Part shown: piece after piece, positions 16,605 to 25,167 of the stretch
How the letters are laid out: the number at the start of each line of letters is the position of its first letter
Position numbering within the stretch: the first letter of the stretch is position 1
Assembly (NCBI RefSeq): GCF_001189365.1
Contig: NZ_LFJJ01000032.1
Span: 1-36,283, forward strand
Reading direction: 5' to 3'
DNA length: 36,283 nucleotides
DNA from: Candidatus Burkholderia verschuerenii
GTDB taxonomy: Bacteria > Pseudomonadota > Gammaproteobacteria > Burkholderiales > Burkholderiaceae
Translations under genes and position numbers: made by a program
Notes under the pieces: model-generated
The model's input: only the letters and a program-made list of their open reading frames with translations
Told to the model about the DNA's origin: nothing
Databases searched by the model: none

Positions 16605-17722
16605 GACGGTTCTCTGCCGCGATGCGGTCGCTGTCGTCGGTGGCGGATTTCGTGTCGACATCGACCGTGACGGACAGGCCCGGCAGCAGCACCTTGCGCG
16701 TGTTCGGACCCGTATCGATACGAATGCGCACCGGCACGCGCTGCACGATCTTCGTGAAGTTGCCGGTGGCGTTCTCCGGCGGCAGCAGCGCGAACTGCGC
16801 GCCGGTGCCGGGCGCGAAGCTATCGATGACGCCGTGCAGTTCGGTGCCTTTCAGCGCATCGACATGCAGCGTCGCCGGCTGGCCGATACGCATGCGGCCC
16901 ACCTGCGTTTCCTTGAAGTTCGCCTGCAGATACACCGACTCGACCGGCACGACCGTCATCAGCCGCGTACCCGGTTGCACGTATTGACCGACGCGCACTG
17001 TGCGATCGCCGACGCGTCCCGCCAGCGGGCTGTACAGCGTGGTGTCGTTGAGATCGAGCTTGGTCTGATCGAGCTGCGCCTGCGCCGCTTCGAGTTGCGC
17101 CTTGGTCTGCGCGATCTGCGCCTGCGTCGCGCCGACCTGCGTCGCCGCCGATTTCACCGCCGCGAGATTGGCGGCGAGCGTGGCGCGTGCCTGATCGCGC
17201 GTGCTGACGAGACTCGCGAGCCGCTCCGCCGTTTCCGCGCCCGACGCCGCGAGCGGACGATAGCGCTGCACGTCGTCTTCCGCGTGCTTCAGGCTTACGC
17301 GCGAGACTTCGGCCTGCGCCTTCACCTGTTCTTCGTTGGCCTGCTGTTGCTTGAGATCGGCGTCGGCGCGCTGGATGTCGGCGGCGCGCGCATCGAGCGT
17401 GGCCTTGGCCTGATCGTGCGATGCCTGATATTGCCGCGTATCGAGCCGCGCGAGCGGTGCGCCGGCCGCGACGGTCTGGTTGTCGCCGACCAGCACTTCC
17501 GTCACGTAGCCGCTCACTTTCGGCGCGATGGTCACACTTATCGGCTTGCAGATACGCGTCGTCGGTGGTTTCGACGAAGCGGCCGACGGTCCACCAGCGC
17601 GCCCCCCAGACCGCCGCGACGATGCCGACGATCAGCAGCACGCGACGCCGCGAAGGTTTGCCGCGCGCGGCTGCATCGGATTGAGGGGGATTGCCGCCTT
17701 GCGCGGGTGCTACATCAGCCAT
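16597..17722 (-). pseudogene. emrA: EmrA/HlyD membrane-fusion protein, split by one frameshift
   Basis: The ATG at 17722 opens a cytoplasmic tail, a membrane anchor (RVLLIVGIVAAVWGARWWTV) and the conserved FVETTDDAYLQAD. The frame then breaks at TT 17538-17539; removing one base gives SVTIAPKVSGYVTEVLVGDN and the rest of the protein to 16597. The rest has a lipoyl/barrel-sandwich half, a long coiled coil rich in Gln and Ala (about residues 100-215), the second lipoyl half LYSPLAGRVGDRTVRVGQYV, and a beta-barrel. Repaired length is 374 residues, normal for EmrA. It would bridge EmrB to the outer membrane factor across the periplasm. It is the first gene of the operon. Confidence 0.82.
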
Positions 17723-17828
17723 TGTTGCTCCGACCTGTGGTGTGTGCGGCCACGCGCGGCGACCGCTTCAATGAATGCGCTATGGTTGGCGTCTTGCGTC
17801 GATACCTTGAATAACGGCATACGCTCGC

Positions 17829-17879
17829 CATACTAGACGATGTCGTCTAGTATGCACGAATCTAGACGGCAGCGTCTAG
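17829..17879. promoter_or_regulatory. Twin palindromic operators, probable TetR binding sites
   Basis: CTAGACG-N4-CGTCTAG occurs at 17833-17850 and at 17862-17879, centres 29 bp apart. The first copy is longer: CATACTAGACGA (17829-17840) and TCGTCTAGTATG (17843-17854) are perfect inverted repeats around TG. They lie between emrA and tetR, where a TetR protein would repress both. The second copy ends just before the TetR gene. Confidence 0.8.
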
Positions 17880-17904
17880 TTTGCAGAGACAACAGGGCAG
17901 AACG

Positions 17905-18576
17905 ATGAAAAAGCCCCGCCCCGCGCCCGAAAGCGCTTTGAAAGACGACGAGCGCAGCAGCAGTAACAGCAGCGTGCGCGAGCCGTTGCAGGCGCGAGGC
18001 CGCGCGCGCATCGAGGCCGTGCTGGACGCGACGGCCGAACTCATCGTGGAAAAGGGGCTGGAAGGCGTGACGATGCACGGCGCCGCGCGGCGCGCGCAGA
18101 CGCCGATCGGCTCGATGTATCACTTCTTTCCGGATCGCGACAGTTTGTTGTCGGCGTTGTGGGATCGCCACATCGCGGCGTTGAGCGAACTCGAGGACGA
18201 ACTCGGCGAGATCGATACGGAGACGTGGAAGGCGTTGTCGGCGGAAGCGGTGATCGATCGCATCATGACGCCGCATATCCGCTATTTCGAGCAGAATTCG
18301 GATTGCCTGATTCTGATGTCGGTCATGCCGCACGACGATCAGAAGAGCAAGCGCAAGTCCGACATGTTGCGAAAGGTGATCGATGCACGCATGCCGCGCG
18401 TGAAAGCCGCGGATCGTGCGTTATATGTGGAGATGATTCGCGCGCTGGCTGGCGGTGCGCTGGCGGTCAAGCTGCGTCCCGCGCTCGGCGACGTGCAGCT
18501 GGCGCAGCGTTATTTGCGCGAAGTGAAGCGCGCGTTGTCCGCGTATCTGGCTGCCGTGGAAGCGGCCGTGTTGTAA
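17905..18576 (+). CDS. TetR-family repressor of the efflux operon
   Basis: A 223-residue protein. The helix-turn-helix covers about residues 32-82: RGRARIEAVLDATAELIVEK, GVTMHGAARRAQTPIGSMYH and FFPDRDSLL, the TetR_N pattern. The C-terminal ligand domain is all-helical and not specific. A Lys/Arg/Ser-rich tail of about 30 residues precedes the DNA-binding domain. It is divergent from emrA-emrB-OMF, and two palindromes lie between them, so it most likely senses an exported drug and controls both transcripts. I chose the ATG at 17905; a TTG at 17881 is in frame but almost touches the second palindrome. Confidence 0.87.
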   Translation: MKKPRPAPESALKDDERSSSNSSVREPLQARGRARIEAVLDATAELIVEKGLEGVTMHGAARRAQTPIGSMYHFFPDRDSLLSALWDRHIAALSELEDELGEIDTETWKALSAEAVIDRIMTPHIRYFEQNSDCLILMSVMPHDDQKSKRKSDMLRKVIDARMPRVKAADRALYVEMIRALAGGALAVKLRPALGDVQLAQRYLREVKRALSAYLAAVEAAVL

Positions 18577-18602
18577 AAAAATCGTGCCGGATGGACCGGC
18601 GC
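18575..18602 (-). terminator. Intrinsic terminator candidate after the RcnB-like gene
   Basis: On the minus strand GCCGG and CCGGC (18596-18600 and 18586-18590) form a stem with a 5-base loop, followed after four bases by T7 (18581-18575). The T-run overlaps the stop codon of the convergent TetR gene. The stem is short, so strength is uncertain. Confidence 0.5.
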
Positions 18603-18614
18603 GACGTTCGAGGC

Positions 18615-19031
18615 TTAGTGCGACATCACCACTTGCGCGATGATCCCGGTTGCCGCCGCGACCAGCAGATAGTTGCCGTTCACGCCGACCCACTGATAAC
18701 CACGCGGCGGCTGGCGCAGATCGTGTTCGTGCCAGTTGTCGATCACATACTGACGATTGCGATAGTCTTGTTCGAGGCGATCGCCCTTACGCCAGTCGCC
18801 ATGATGCGGCGGTGGCACGTCCGCATGCTGCGGGGGGCGGTGATCGTTCATCTGCGGCGCAGGGCCGTGATCTTGCGGACCGGGACCGCCGTGATAACCG
18901 GGGTTGTTGTTGTACTGGTTGTACTGGCCGTGTTGATCCGGACCGCCCGGTGCGGGCTGCGCGAACGATGCCGTAGCGGCCAGACCCAGACTTGCGCACA
19001 ACAGGGCGGCGACGATTCGATTGGTTTTCAT
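18615..19031 (-). CDS. RcnB-like periplasmic protein
   Basis: A 138-residue protein with a signal peptide (cut after ATASFA). A Pro/Gly/His/Gln-rich linker covers about residues 25-75, with HGQYNQYNNNPGYHGG and several HPP/PPHH clusters. The C-terminal RcnB domain follows, with the conserved WRKGDRLEQDYRNRQYVIDN, PPRGYQWVGVNGNYLLVAAA and TGII. In E. coli RcnB helps nickel/cobalt homeostasis, but many Burkholderia copies have no known role. The His-rich linker could bind metal; that is an inference. GAGGGGG six bases before the ATG supports the start. It is a single gene with its own terminator candidate. Confidence 0.85.
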   Translation of the reverse strand: MKTNRIVAALLCASLGLAATASFAQPAPGGPDQHGQYNQYNNNPGYHGGPGPQDHGPAPQMNDHRPPQHADVPPPHHGDWRKGDRLEQDYRNRQYVIDNWHEHDLRQPPRGYQWVGVNGNYLLVAAATGIIAQVVMSH

Positions 19032-19191
19032 ATTTACCCCCTCTATCTCGTTGAGAACATTTGCCGTGACGCGTCTTCAGGCAACTGCAACGCGGCAAAT
19101 CGATGAGGGAACTTTACTGAACCGTTTCGTTAAATGGCGTGAGGAGTTGTAAGCGTGCCTTACCGCTAGTTACGTGTGTCATCTTGCCAGC

Positions 19192-19222
19192 AAAAAAGGC
19201 GGCGCTTTTTCTCAAGCGCCGC
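19192..19222 (-). terminator. Strong intrinsic terminator after the superoxide dismutase gene
   Basis: On the minus strand GCGGCGCTT (19222-19214) pairs perfectly with AAGCGCCGC (19207-19199) across six bases, followed by T6 (19197-19192). It begins 12 bp after the stop codon at 19235. Confidence 0.85.
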
Positions 19223-19234
19223 GCGTAACGATGC

Positions 19235-19858
19235 TTAACGTTTCGCTTCGTCGTAACGCCGCGAGACTTCGGGCCACGCGATCACGTTGAAGAAAGCCGC
19301 GAAGTACTCCGGCCGGCGATTCTCGTACTTGAGGTAATACGCGTGCTCCCACACGTCGAGCCCGAGAATCGGCGTATTGCCCGAGCCGATGCCGTTCATC
19401 AACGGACTATCCTGATTGCCCGTGCTCTCGACCGCGAGCTTTTCCTGCTTGTCGACGCACAACCACGCCCAACCGCTGCCGAAACGCGTCAGCGCCGCCT
19501 TGGTGAAGGCATCCTTGAAGGCATCGAAGCCGCCGAGATCGCTATCGATCGCGCTCGCCAACGCGCCTTCCGGCTTGCCGCCGTCGTCGGGCGACATCAC
19601 GGTCCAGAACAGACTGTGATTCGCGTGACCGCCGCCGTTGTTGCGCACGGGCGTGCGAATTGATTCGGGTAACGAATCAATATTGGCGATCAGCTTTTCC
19701 ACGGGCTGATCCTTCTGTCCGGCGCTTTCCATCGCGGCATTGAGATTGTTCACATATGTTTGATGATGCTTCGTGTAATGCACTTCCATCGTGCGCGCAT
19801 CGATATTCGGTTCGAGTGCATCGTAACGATAAGGCAAGGCGGGCAGCGTGTATGGCAT
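19235..19858 (-). CDS. sodA: Superoxide dismutase, Fe/Mn family (Mn-like)
   Basis: A 207-residue protein with both SOD halves complete. Metal ligands His27, His81, Asp168 and His172 are present ([27 protein letters not shown]). Gln149 in NQDSPL and GGGH at 75-78 are the pattern of Mn-type rather than Fe-type enzymes, where the Gln sits in the other half. It converts superoxide to peroxide and oxygen. No signal peptide is seen, so it is cytoplasmic. AGGAG lies seven bases before the ATG at 19858. It follows a TPR-like gene by 11 bp and ends in a strong terminator, so the two form a small operon. Confidence 0.92.
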   Translation of the reverse strand: MPYTLPALPYRYDALEPNIDARTMEVHYTKHHQTYVNNLNAAMESAGQKDQPVEKLIANIDSLPESIRTPVRNNGGGHANHSLFWTVMSPDDGGKPEGALASAIDSDLGGFDAFKDAFTKAALTRFGSGWAWLCVDKQEKLAVESTGNQDSPLMNGIGSGNTPILGLDVWEHAYYLKYENRRPEYFAAFFNVIAWPEVSRRYDEAKR

Positions 19859-19869
19859 GACATGCTCCT

Positions 19870-20379
19870 TCAGGAAAGTGACTGACGTGCGGGGACGGCG
19901 GCATCGAGCGCGGCATGCGCGTGTTCGAGCGTGCGCGCGATACGCGGATGCGGCCCATGCCGGGCGAGATGACGAATCAGCGCGACATGCGTCTCGCGGC
20001 TGTGATGCAAGGCGGCGCGTCTGAGCGATGCAGACTTGCCGGGATGCAGATGCAGCGCGATCAGCGTTTCATGCGCGAGACAGAGATGAAGAGCGGCGGC
20101 ATCGAATTCGCCGGCATCGACGAGCAGATCGGCGAGATTGTGATGCGACACGACGAGCGCGGCGAGACAGTCGTCGGCGCGGCCGGACGGCGGCGCATCG
20201 AGCAGTTGCCGTGCGATGGACAACGCGTGCTCGTAACCCGCGCGTGCAATCGCGACATGACCGTCGCGTTCTGCTTGCGTGGCCTGCCGCATTTCCGATT
20301 CCCACTGCGGCAGCGTGGGCTGTTGCGTGCGCGTGCGAAGGGATTCGTGCGGATCGGTGATGAGGGTCGGTCGATACAT
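19870..20379 (-). CDS. Hypothetical protein with TPR-like helices, upstream of sod
   Basis: A 169-residue protein I do not recognise with certainty. Residues about 30-140 are helical, with the TPR-like run [20 protein letters not shown], then [20 protein letters not shown] and [17 protein letters not shown]. It has a high His and Ala content and no membrane or export signal. It resembles small DUF2753-like tetratricopeptide proteins, but I cannot confirm that. AAGGAG precedes the ATG. It lies 11 bp upstream of the superoxide dismutase gene and is very likely cotranscribed with it, so a role in stress response is possible. Confidence 0.7.
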   Translation of the reverse strand: MYRPTLITDPHESLRTRTQQPTLPQWESEMRQATQAERDGHVAIARAGYEHALSIARQLLDAPPSGRADDCLAALVVSHHNLADLLVDAGEFDAAALHLCLAHETLIALHLHPGKSASLRRAALHHSRETHVALIRHLARHGPHPRIARTLEHAHAALDAAVPARQSLS

Positions 20380-20557
20380 GGCGAGGGCTCCTTGAACCTG
20401 CGCCCTTTGCGTCGACGAATGGCCTGCGTACTCGGGATGAATCCATCATAACCGCGATCGAATGGGCCTGTTCGATCGAGGGTTATTCACATGCCGCCAA
20501 ATCGCATACCATGCGCTGTGCAGCGCTTTCCTTTCGCATTCGTCATGGGGTGAACGC

Positions 20558-22103
20558 ATGACCGACACGTCGATCCGCAGTCCGCGCGAGCACGCGCATG
20601 TCATTGCCTCGCAAGCAAGTCCATGCGACGAGGGATTCATTCGCGCACAACACAGCGCGCTCGACCGGCCGTGCACGCGCAAACGCATGGCGCTTGCATC
20701 GACGATACTCGGCTCGAGCATGGCGTTTATCGCCGGCTCGGTCGTGAATGTCGCGCTGCCTTCGATCCAGGGCGAACTGCACGCGAGCGTCGCGGCGATG
20801 CAATGGGTCGTCAACGCGTATCTGCTGTTTCTCGGCTCGCTGGTGCTCGTCGGCGGATCGATGGGCGACCGGCTCGGCAGGCGCACGGTATTCGTCGCGG
20901 GCATCGCGCTATTCACGCTGGCATCGGCGGCGTGCGCGTTCGCGCCCAGCATCGGCGTGCTGATCGCGGCGCGCGGTGCAGGGCATCGGCGCGGCGCTGC
21001 TGGTGCCGGGCAGTCTCGCGATCATCGGCGCGGTGTTCGACGGCGAAGCGCGCGGCCGCGCCATCGGCACCTGGGCGGGCGTCGGCGCGATCACCTCGGC
21101 GCTGGGACCGGCGGCAGGCGGCTGGCTCGTCGATGCCTTTTCATGGCGCGCGATCTTCTTCATCAATCTGCCGCTGGCCGCTGCGACCATTGCGCTCGCG
21201 ATGGCATCCGTTCCCGACGTCCGCGAAGACGATGCGCAAGGCGGGCTCGACTGGCTCGGCGCGATCGCGGTCGCGGCCGGACTCGGCGCGCTGACGTATG
21301 GACTCACGCAAGTGTCGTCGCGCGGCGTCGACGATGCGCGCGTGCTCGGCACGATCGTCGCGGGCGGCGTGCTGCTCGTGGCCTTCGTCTTGATCGAAGC
21401 GAACAGCGCGCATCCGATGATGCCGCTCGACGTGTTCCGCTCGCGCGACTTCAGCGGTGCGAATCTCGTCACGCTGCTGCTGTACTTCGGCTTGTCGGGC
21501 GTGTTCTTCTTTCTGCCGTACACGTTGATTCGCGCCTACGGTTATCACGCGACGCAGGCAGGCGCGGCCGTGTTGCCGATGCCACTCATCATCGGCGTGC
21601 TGTCGCGCTTCACGGGCGGCCTGACGACGCGTTTCGGCGCGCGTGCGCTGCTGATTGTGGGGCCGTGCATCGCGGGCGTGGGATTCGTGATGCTCGGCGT
21701 GCCTTTCGTACCGGGAAGCTATTGGGGCGGCTTTTTTCCCGCGCTACTCGTGCTCGGTCTCGGCATGACGATCACCGTCGCGCCGCTCACGACAACGGTC
21801 ATGGCGTCGGTGCCGAACGAGCGTACGGGCGTGGCGTCGGGCATCAACAACGCCGTCGCGCGCGTGGCGGGATTGTTGGCGGTCGCGGTGCTCGGCATCG
21901 TGTTCGTGCATGCCTATGACGCCGCGATGAAGAAGACGCATGCAAGCGCGCAGACGCTGGAGCCGCAAGCGCACGAAAGCGCCAATAGCGACGAAGCGCA
22001 CGCGATCGCCGGTGCGCTGCGTGCCGTGACGCTGCTGTCCGCGTGTTGCGCGTTCGGCGCGGCGGGCCTCGCGGCGGCGACCATTCGCCGGGCGTCGCGT
22101 TGA
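20558..22103 (+). pseudogene. DHA2-family MFS exporter, split by one frameshift
   Basis: The N-terminal part from ATG 20558 has a 40-residue hydrophilic lead, then helix 1 (ILGSSMAFIAGSVVNVALPS), AAMQWVVNAYLLFLGSLVLV and GGSMGDRLGRRTVFVAG (MFS motif A). After LIAAR the frame breaks at 20971-20976; the other frame continues [20 protein letters not shown] and [20 protein letters not shown] (motif C) to the stop at 22103. Restored length is about 514 residues with 14 helices, a typical EmrB/QacA-like exporter. The join needs one base less or two more; adding CG would give the common RAVQGIG. No partner membrane-fusion gene is adjacent, so it probably acts alone in the inner membrane. Confidence 0.8.
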
Positions 22104-22166
22104 AATGGCGCAAGGCACGCCGATGCGCGTTATGCTCGGACTTTCACGTCGAAAGAGAGGCTGGCG

Positions 22167-22724
22167 GTGAACGCTTTTTACCGCGTCGGGAACGGCATGC
22201 GCCGCACCTTGGAGCTGCTTCTGATGATGGCGTCGCTCGGTGCGTTCGCGCAGGACGACCGCGTGTCCGATGCGCAGATCGTCGGCATTCTGATCGTCGC
22301 GAATCAGGCGGAAATCGCGGCCGGTCAGGTCGCGTTGCGAAGGACGCAATCGCGCAGCGTGCAGGCGTTCGCGAACCGCATCATCTCCGAGCATCGGCAG
22401 ATCAATCAGGAAGCCGACGACATGCTGCGGCGTCTGGGCGCGAGCGCGCAACGCAGCGGCACGAGCAATGCGATCGAGCGCCAGAGCCGCAACGACGTCG
22501 CGATGCTCAATGACGACGATCCCTATTCCTTCGATATGGATTACCTGAATCGCGAAGTCGATTTTCTCGCGCAGCTCGTGCAATCGGTGGACGGCTTTAT
22601 CCGCACGACGACGAGTCCCGACGTCAAGATGCTGCTGGTGCGCGCGCGGCCCGCGCTGACGTTTCATCTCGATCAGGCTCGCCAGATTCAGTTTGCGCTG
22701 AATCGGCTGGGCTTCGGGCGTTGA
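22167..22724 (+). CDS. DUF4142 family secreted protein
   Basis: A 185-residue protein starting at GTG 22167, with AGAGAGG six bases upstream; an ATG at 22197 would give a shorter signal peptide (MRRTLELLLMMASLGAFAQ). The mature part is a DUF4142 four-helix bundle: VSDAQIVGILIVANQAEIAA, SRSVQAFANRIISEHRQINQ, then YLNREVDFLAQLVQSVDGFI. DUF4142 proteins are ferritin-like periplasmic proteins of unknown role, often stress-linked. It lies between the DHA2 exporter and a TetR gene, 17 bp before the latter, and may be cotranscribed with it. Confidence 0.82.
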   Translation: MNAFYRVGNGMRRTLELLLMMASLGAFAQDDRVSDAQIVGILIVANQAEIAAGQVALRRTQSRSVQAFANRIISEHRQINQEADDMLRRLGASAQRSGTSNAIERQSRNDVAMLNDDDPYSFDMDYLNREVDFLAQLVQSVDGFIRTTTSPDVKMLLVRARPALTFHLDQARQIQFALNRLGFGR

Positions 22725-22741
22725 TACGTGTTGAGCGCCGC

Positions 22742-23354
22742 ATGAGCCAGAAACCGCGTCAGCAAGCGGTTCGACCGCGCAAGAGGCCGACGCAATCGCG
22801 TTCGGAAGAGACGGTCGCATCCATCGTCGAGGCGCGCCGCGCAAGTGCTCGAAACGCAGGGCTTCGAAGGCTTCAACACGAATGCCGTGGCCGAGCGCGC
22901 GGGCGTGAGCATCGGCTCGCTCTATCAATACTTTCCGAACAAGGACGCGTTGACGGTCGCGCTGATTCGCCGCGAAGGACGGCGCTTTCACGACGATGCA
23001 TCCATTGCGCTGAGCAAGCGCAGCGGCCGTGCGGCGCTCGAATATTTGATCGGCGCATCGGTGCGACAGCAGTTGCAACGCCCGATGCTCGCGCGTCTGC
23101 TCGATATCGAGGAAGGCCGTCCCGCGCTGCGTGGCGAAGTCGGCAATCCGGAGATGGAAGCGCTCGCGGTGACGATCATCCGTCGCGCCGCACCGGATCA
23201 TAGCGATCCCGATACCGCCGCCAATGATCTGTTCGCGATCATTCGCGGCATGGTCGATGGCGCGGGCCAGCGCGGCGAGCGCGATCTGGAAAGTCTGGAA
23301 ATGCGCGTGCGCGCCGCCGTGTTCGGCTATCTGGCGCGCACGGGAAAGGCGTGA
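22742..23354 (+). pseudogene. TetR-family regulator, split by one frameshift
   Basis: From ATG 22742 the protein has a basic lead (KPRQQAVRPRKRPTQSRSEE), then TVASIVEA. The frame breaks at 22831-22840; dropping one C gives AAQVLETQGFEGFNTNAVAE, RAGVSIGSLYQYFPNKDALT and the C-terminal ligand domain to 23354. The helix-turn-helix is thus complete once repaired, at 203 residues. It could regulate the DHA2 exporter or DUF4142 gene upstream, but it is transcribed in the same direction and no palindrome was found to prove it. Confidence 0.78.
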
Positions 23355-23530
23355 ATGCGAGCAACATAAGCGCGCCATCCGCGTAGACATGCAAATAGCC
23401 ATTTAAATAAATGCATATTTCAGCACACGGACAAAGCGAGTTGGGAATGTAAGCTTTTGCTTATATTCTGCTCATCGTCAGGCGGAAACGAATCAATCGG
23501 CATGGGGCCGCCGCCAAACTTCAAGCGAGA

Positions 23531-23941
23531 ATGACGATGAACGATTCCATCAAAAGCATGAAGCTCAACCATCTGAGCTTTCCTTCGGCGGATACGGCCG
23601 CCACGGCGCAATTCTTCGAGCGCTATCTGGGCTTCACCATCTCGGGCACGTGGGACAAGTGCTACATCCTGAAGCGTCCCGGTTATGACGTCGTGATCGA
23701 TCACCATGACGATGTGCCCGCATGGCCGCGCGCGTTTCATGTCGGCTTCGAGTTGCCGACGTTCGACGCCGTGCAGGAACTGTTCGATCGCTTTACGCAG
23801 GAGCAGGTCGAGATGGAAGCCGGCATCTTCAACAATGGCCGTGGCTCGCGCTTCTTTTGCCGCGCGCCGGGCGGCGTGATGTTCGAACTGAACACGCGCT
23901 CGGATGCATCGCCCGAATTTCGCAGCACCTTCGACGCGTGA
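23531..23941 (+). CDS. VOC family protein
   Basis: A 136-residue single-domain vicinal-oxygen-chelate protein. KLNHLSFPSADTAATAQFFE has the first metal-ligand His, AFHVGFELPTFDAVQELFDR the second, and SRFFCRAPGGVMFELNTRSD the Glu ligand. A specific reaction cannot be named. The ATG at 23531 and one six bases later (23537) are both possible. The upstream 175 bp is unusually AT-rich for this window and probably holds its promoter. It ends 7 bp before the convergent Dsb-like gene. Confidence 0.82.
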   Translation: MTMNDSIKSMKLNHLSFPSADTAATAQFFERYLGFTISGTWDKCYILKRPGYDVVIDHHDDVPAWPRAFHVGFELPTFDAVQELFDRFTQEQVEMEAGIFNNGRGSRFFCRAPGGVMFELNTRSDASPEFRSTFDA

Positions 23942-23948
23942 CGCGCGT

Positions 23949-24455
23949 TCAAGGCCGCGCGCCGTTCAGCATGGCTTGCAAGTCGTCGAGCGGCAGCGCG
24001 CCGGTGACGAGCGTGCCATCGGCGAAGACGATCGTCGGCGTGATGCGAATGTCGAGGCGCGCGGCCAGCGCCAGATTGTCCGCTGCGGGCGACGTGCCGC
24101 ACGACCGCGCGGCATCGGGCGCGCGTCCTTCGATCATCCACGTCTGCCATGCGCGGGCGCGATCGGGCGCGCACCATATCGCATCGGACATGGGGCGCGA
24201 TTGCGGCGTGAGAATCGGAAATAGGAACACGTAGACCGTCACGTCGTCGAGCGCCTGCAGTTCGCGCTCGAGTCGGCGATAAAACGGACAATACGGATCT
24301 TCGAACACGGCGATGCGACGCGCGCCCGTGCCATGTATCGATTCTATGGCGTGACCAAGCGGCAGGCTCGCGAAGTCGATGCGCCGGTCCTGCGCATGCG
24401 CGATGCCAATCACCATCGCGAGCACGAAACTCAGCGCAAGCCAGCGCGCTCTCAC
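23949..24455 (-). CDS. DsbC/DsbG-like thioredoxin-fold protein with CPFY active site
   Basis: A 168-residue protein starting at GTG 24455, 11 bases after the GST stop, with AAAGG upstream. A signal peptide ends at IGIAHA. The thioredoxin fold follows: RRIAVFEDPYCPFYRRLERE, later CAPDRARAWQTWM, and RLDIRITPTIVFADGTLVTG with the cis-Pro loop. It lacks most of the N-terminal dimerisation domain of DsbC. The active site is Cys56-Pro-Phe-Tyr59: the second Cys of CxxC is replaced by Tyr (TAT where TGT is expected). A normal disulfide exchange is therefore unlikely unless another Cys helps. It is cotranscribed with the GST gene. Confidence 0.75.
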   Translation of the reverse strand: MRARWLALSFVLAMVIGIAHAQDRRIDFASLPLGHAIESIHGTGARRIAVFEDPYCPFYRRLERELQALDDVTVYVFLFPILTPQSRPMSDAIWCAPDRARAWQTWMIEGRAPDAARSCGTSPAADNLALAARLDIRITPTIVFADGTLVTGALPLDDLQAMLNGARP

Positions 24456-24466
24456 CGCACGCGCCT

Positions 24467-25051
24467 TTATTGCAGGCCTTCGTGTTCGAACGCGAGCTTG
24501 ACGGCCGGACGTTCGCGTACGCGATCGTAAAACGCCTGCAGCTTCGACGGCATCTCGACGCCGAGCTTCTTCGCCCACGTCAGCATGGTGAAGAGATACG
24601 CATCGGCGACGCTCATCGAATCGCCGAACAGGTAATCGCCTTTCATCATCGTGGCGATCAGCGAGAAGCGCTTGTCGATCTTCTCTTTTGCGGCGGCGGC
24701 TTCGGCATCGGATGTCGGGCGCAATACGCGGCCGAACTGCTTGTGGATTTCGGTTGAAATAAACGCCAGCATCTCGAGCAGCTTGATGCCGTCCTTATCG
24801 TTCGATGGCGCAAGATCGGGCGCCTGCTTCGCGACCCAACTCAGAATCGCGATGTTCTCCGTGAGCGTGTGGCCATCGTCGAGTTCGACGACCGGCACGT
24901 AGCTCTTCGGATTGATCTCGTCGAACGGGCGACCGTCTTCGGCGACCTTGTTCTTGAGGTCCACTTTCACGCGATCGAACTTCAAGCCCGCTTCATGCAT
25001 GGCGATGTGATCGGCGAGGCTGCACGCACCCGGCGCGTAATAGAGCTTCAT
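24467..25051 (-). CDS. gst: Glutathione S-transferase, beta class
   Basis: A 194-residue cytosolic GST. The N-terminal thioredoxin-like domain begins MKLYYAPGACSLADHIAMHE, with Cys10 in the place of the beta-class catalytic Cys. SYVPVVELDDGHTLTENIAI has the cis-Pro and the Glu/Asn contacts for glutathione. The helical C-terminal domain holds YLFGDSMSVADAYLFTMLTW. It conjugates or reduces electrophiles with glutathione. AGGAG nine bases upstream supports the start at 25051. It is divergent from the molybdoenzyme gene across 116 bp. Confidence 0.9.
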   Translation of the reverse strand: MKLYYAPGACSLADHIAMHEAGLKFDRVKVDLKNKVAEDGRPFDEINPKSYVPVVELDDGHTLTENIAILSWVAKQAPDLAPSNDKDGIKLLEMLAFISTEIHKQFGRVLRPTSDAEAAAAKEKIDKRFSLIATMMKGDYLFGDSMSVADAYLFTMLTWAKKLGVEMPSKLQAFYDRVRERPAVKLAFEHEGLQ

Positions 25052-25167
25052 GGAGATGTCTCCTTTCATGAGTGACACGTCCTCGATGCACAGCAACGCG
25101 TATGCCGCCTCGCGATGTTTGGGCATCGTGTTTGCTGAATATAGGCATTTACTATGGAGCGAGTCAA

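Noticed and set aside
15042..16670. A 542-residue open frame on the + strand
   Set aside because: It is antisense to emrB and rich in Arg, His and Gln. No start signal or known domain was found.
10300..23000. Programmed frameshifting or recoding as a common cause of the split genes
   Set aside because: The shift sites have no shared slippery heptamer or downstream structure, and the direction of the shift differs. Only the A7 tract in the LysR gene could be slippage-prone.
23440..23467. TTGGGA and TATATT upstream of the second VOC gene as a promoter
   Set aside because: The spacing is only 15 bases and the -35 is poor. The region is AT-rich and probably holds a promoter, but I cannot place it.
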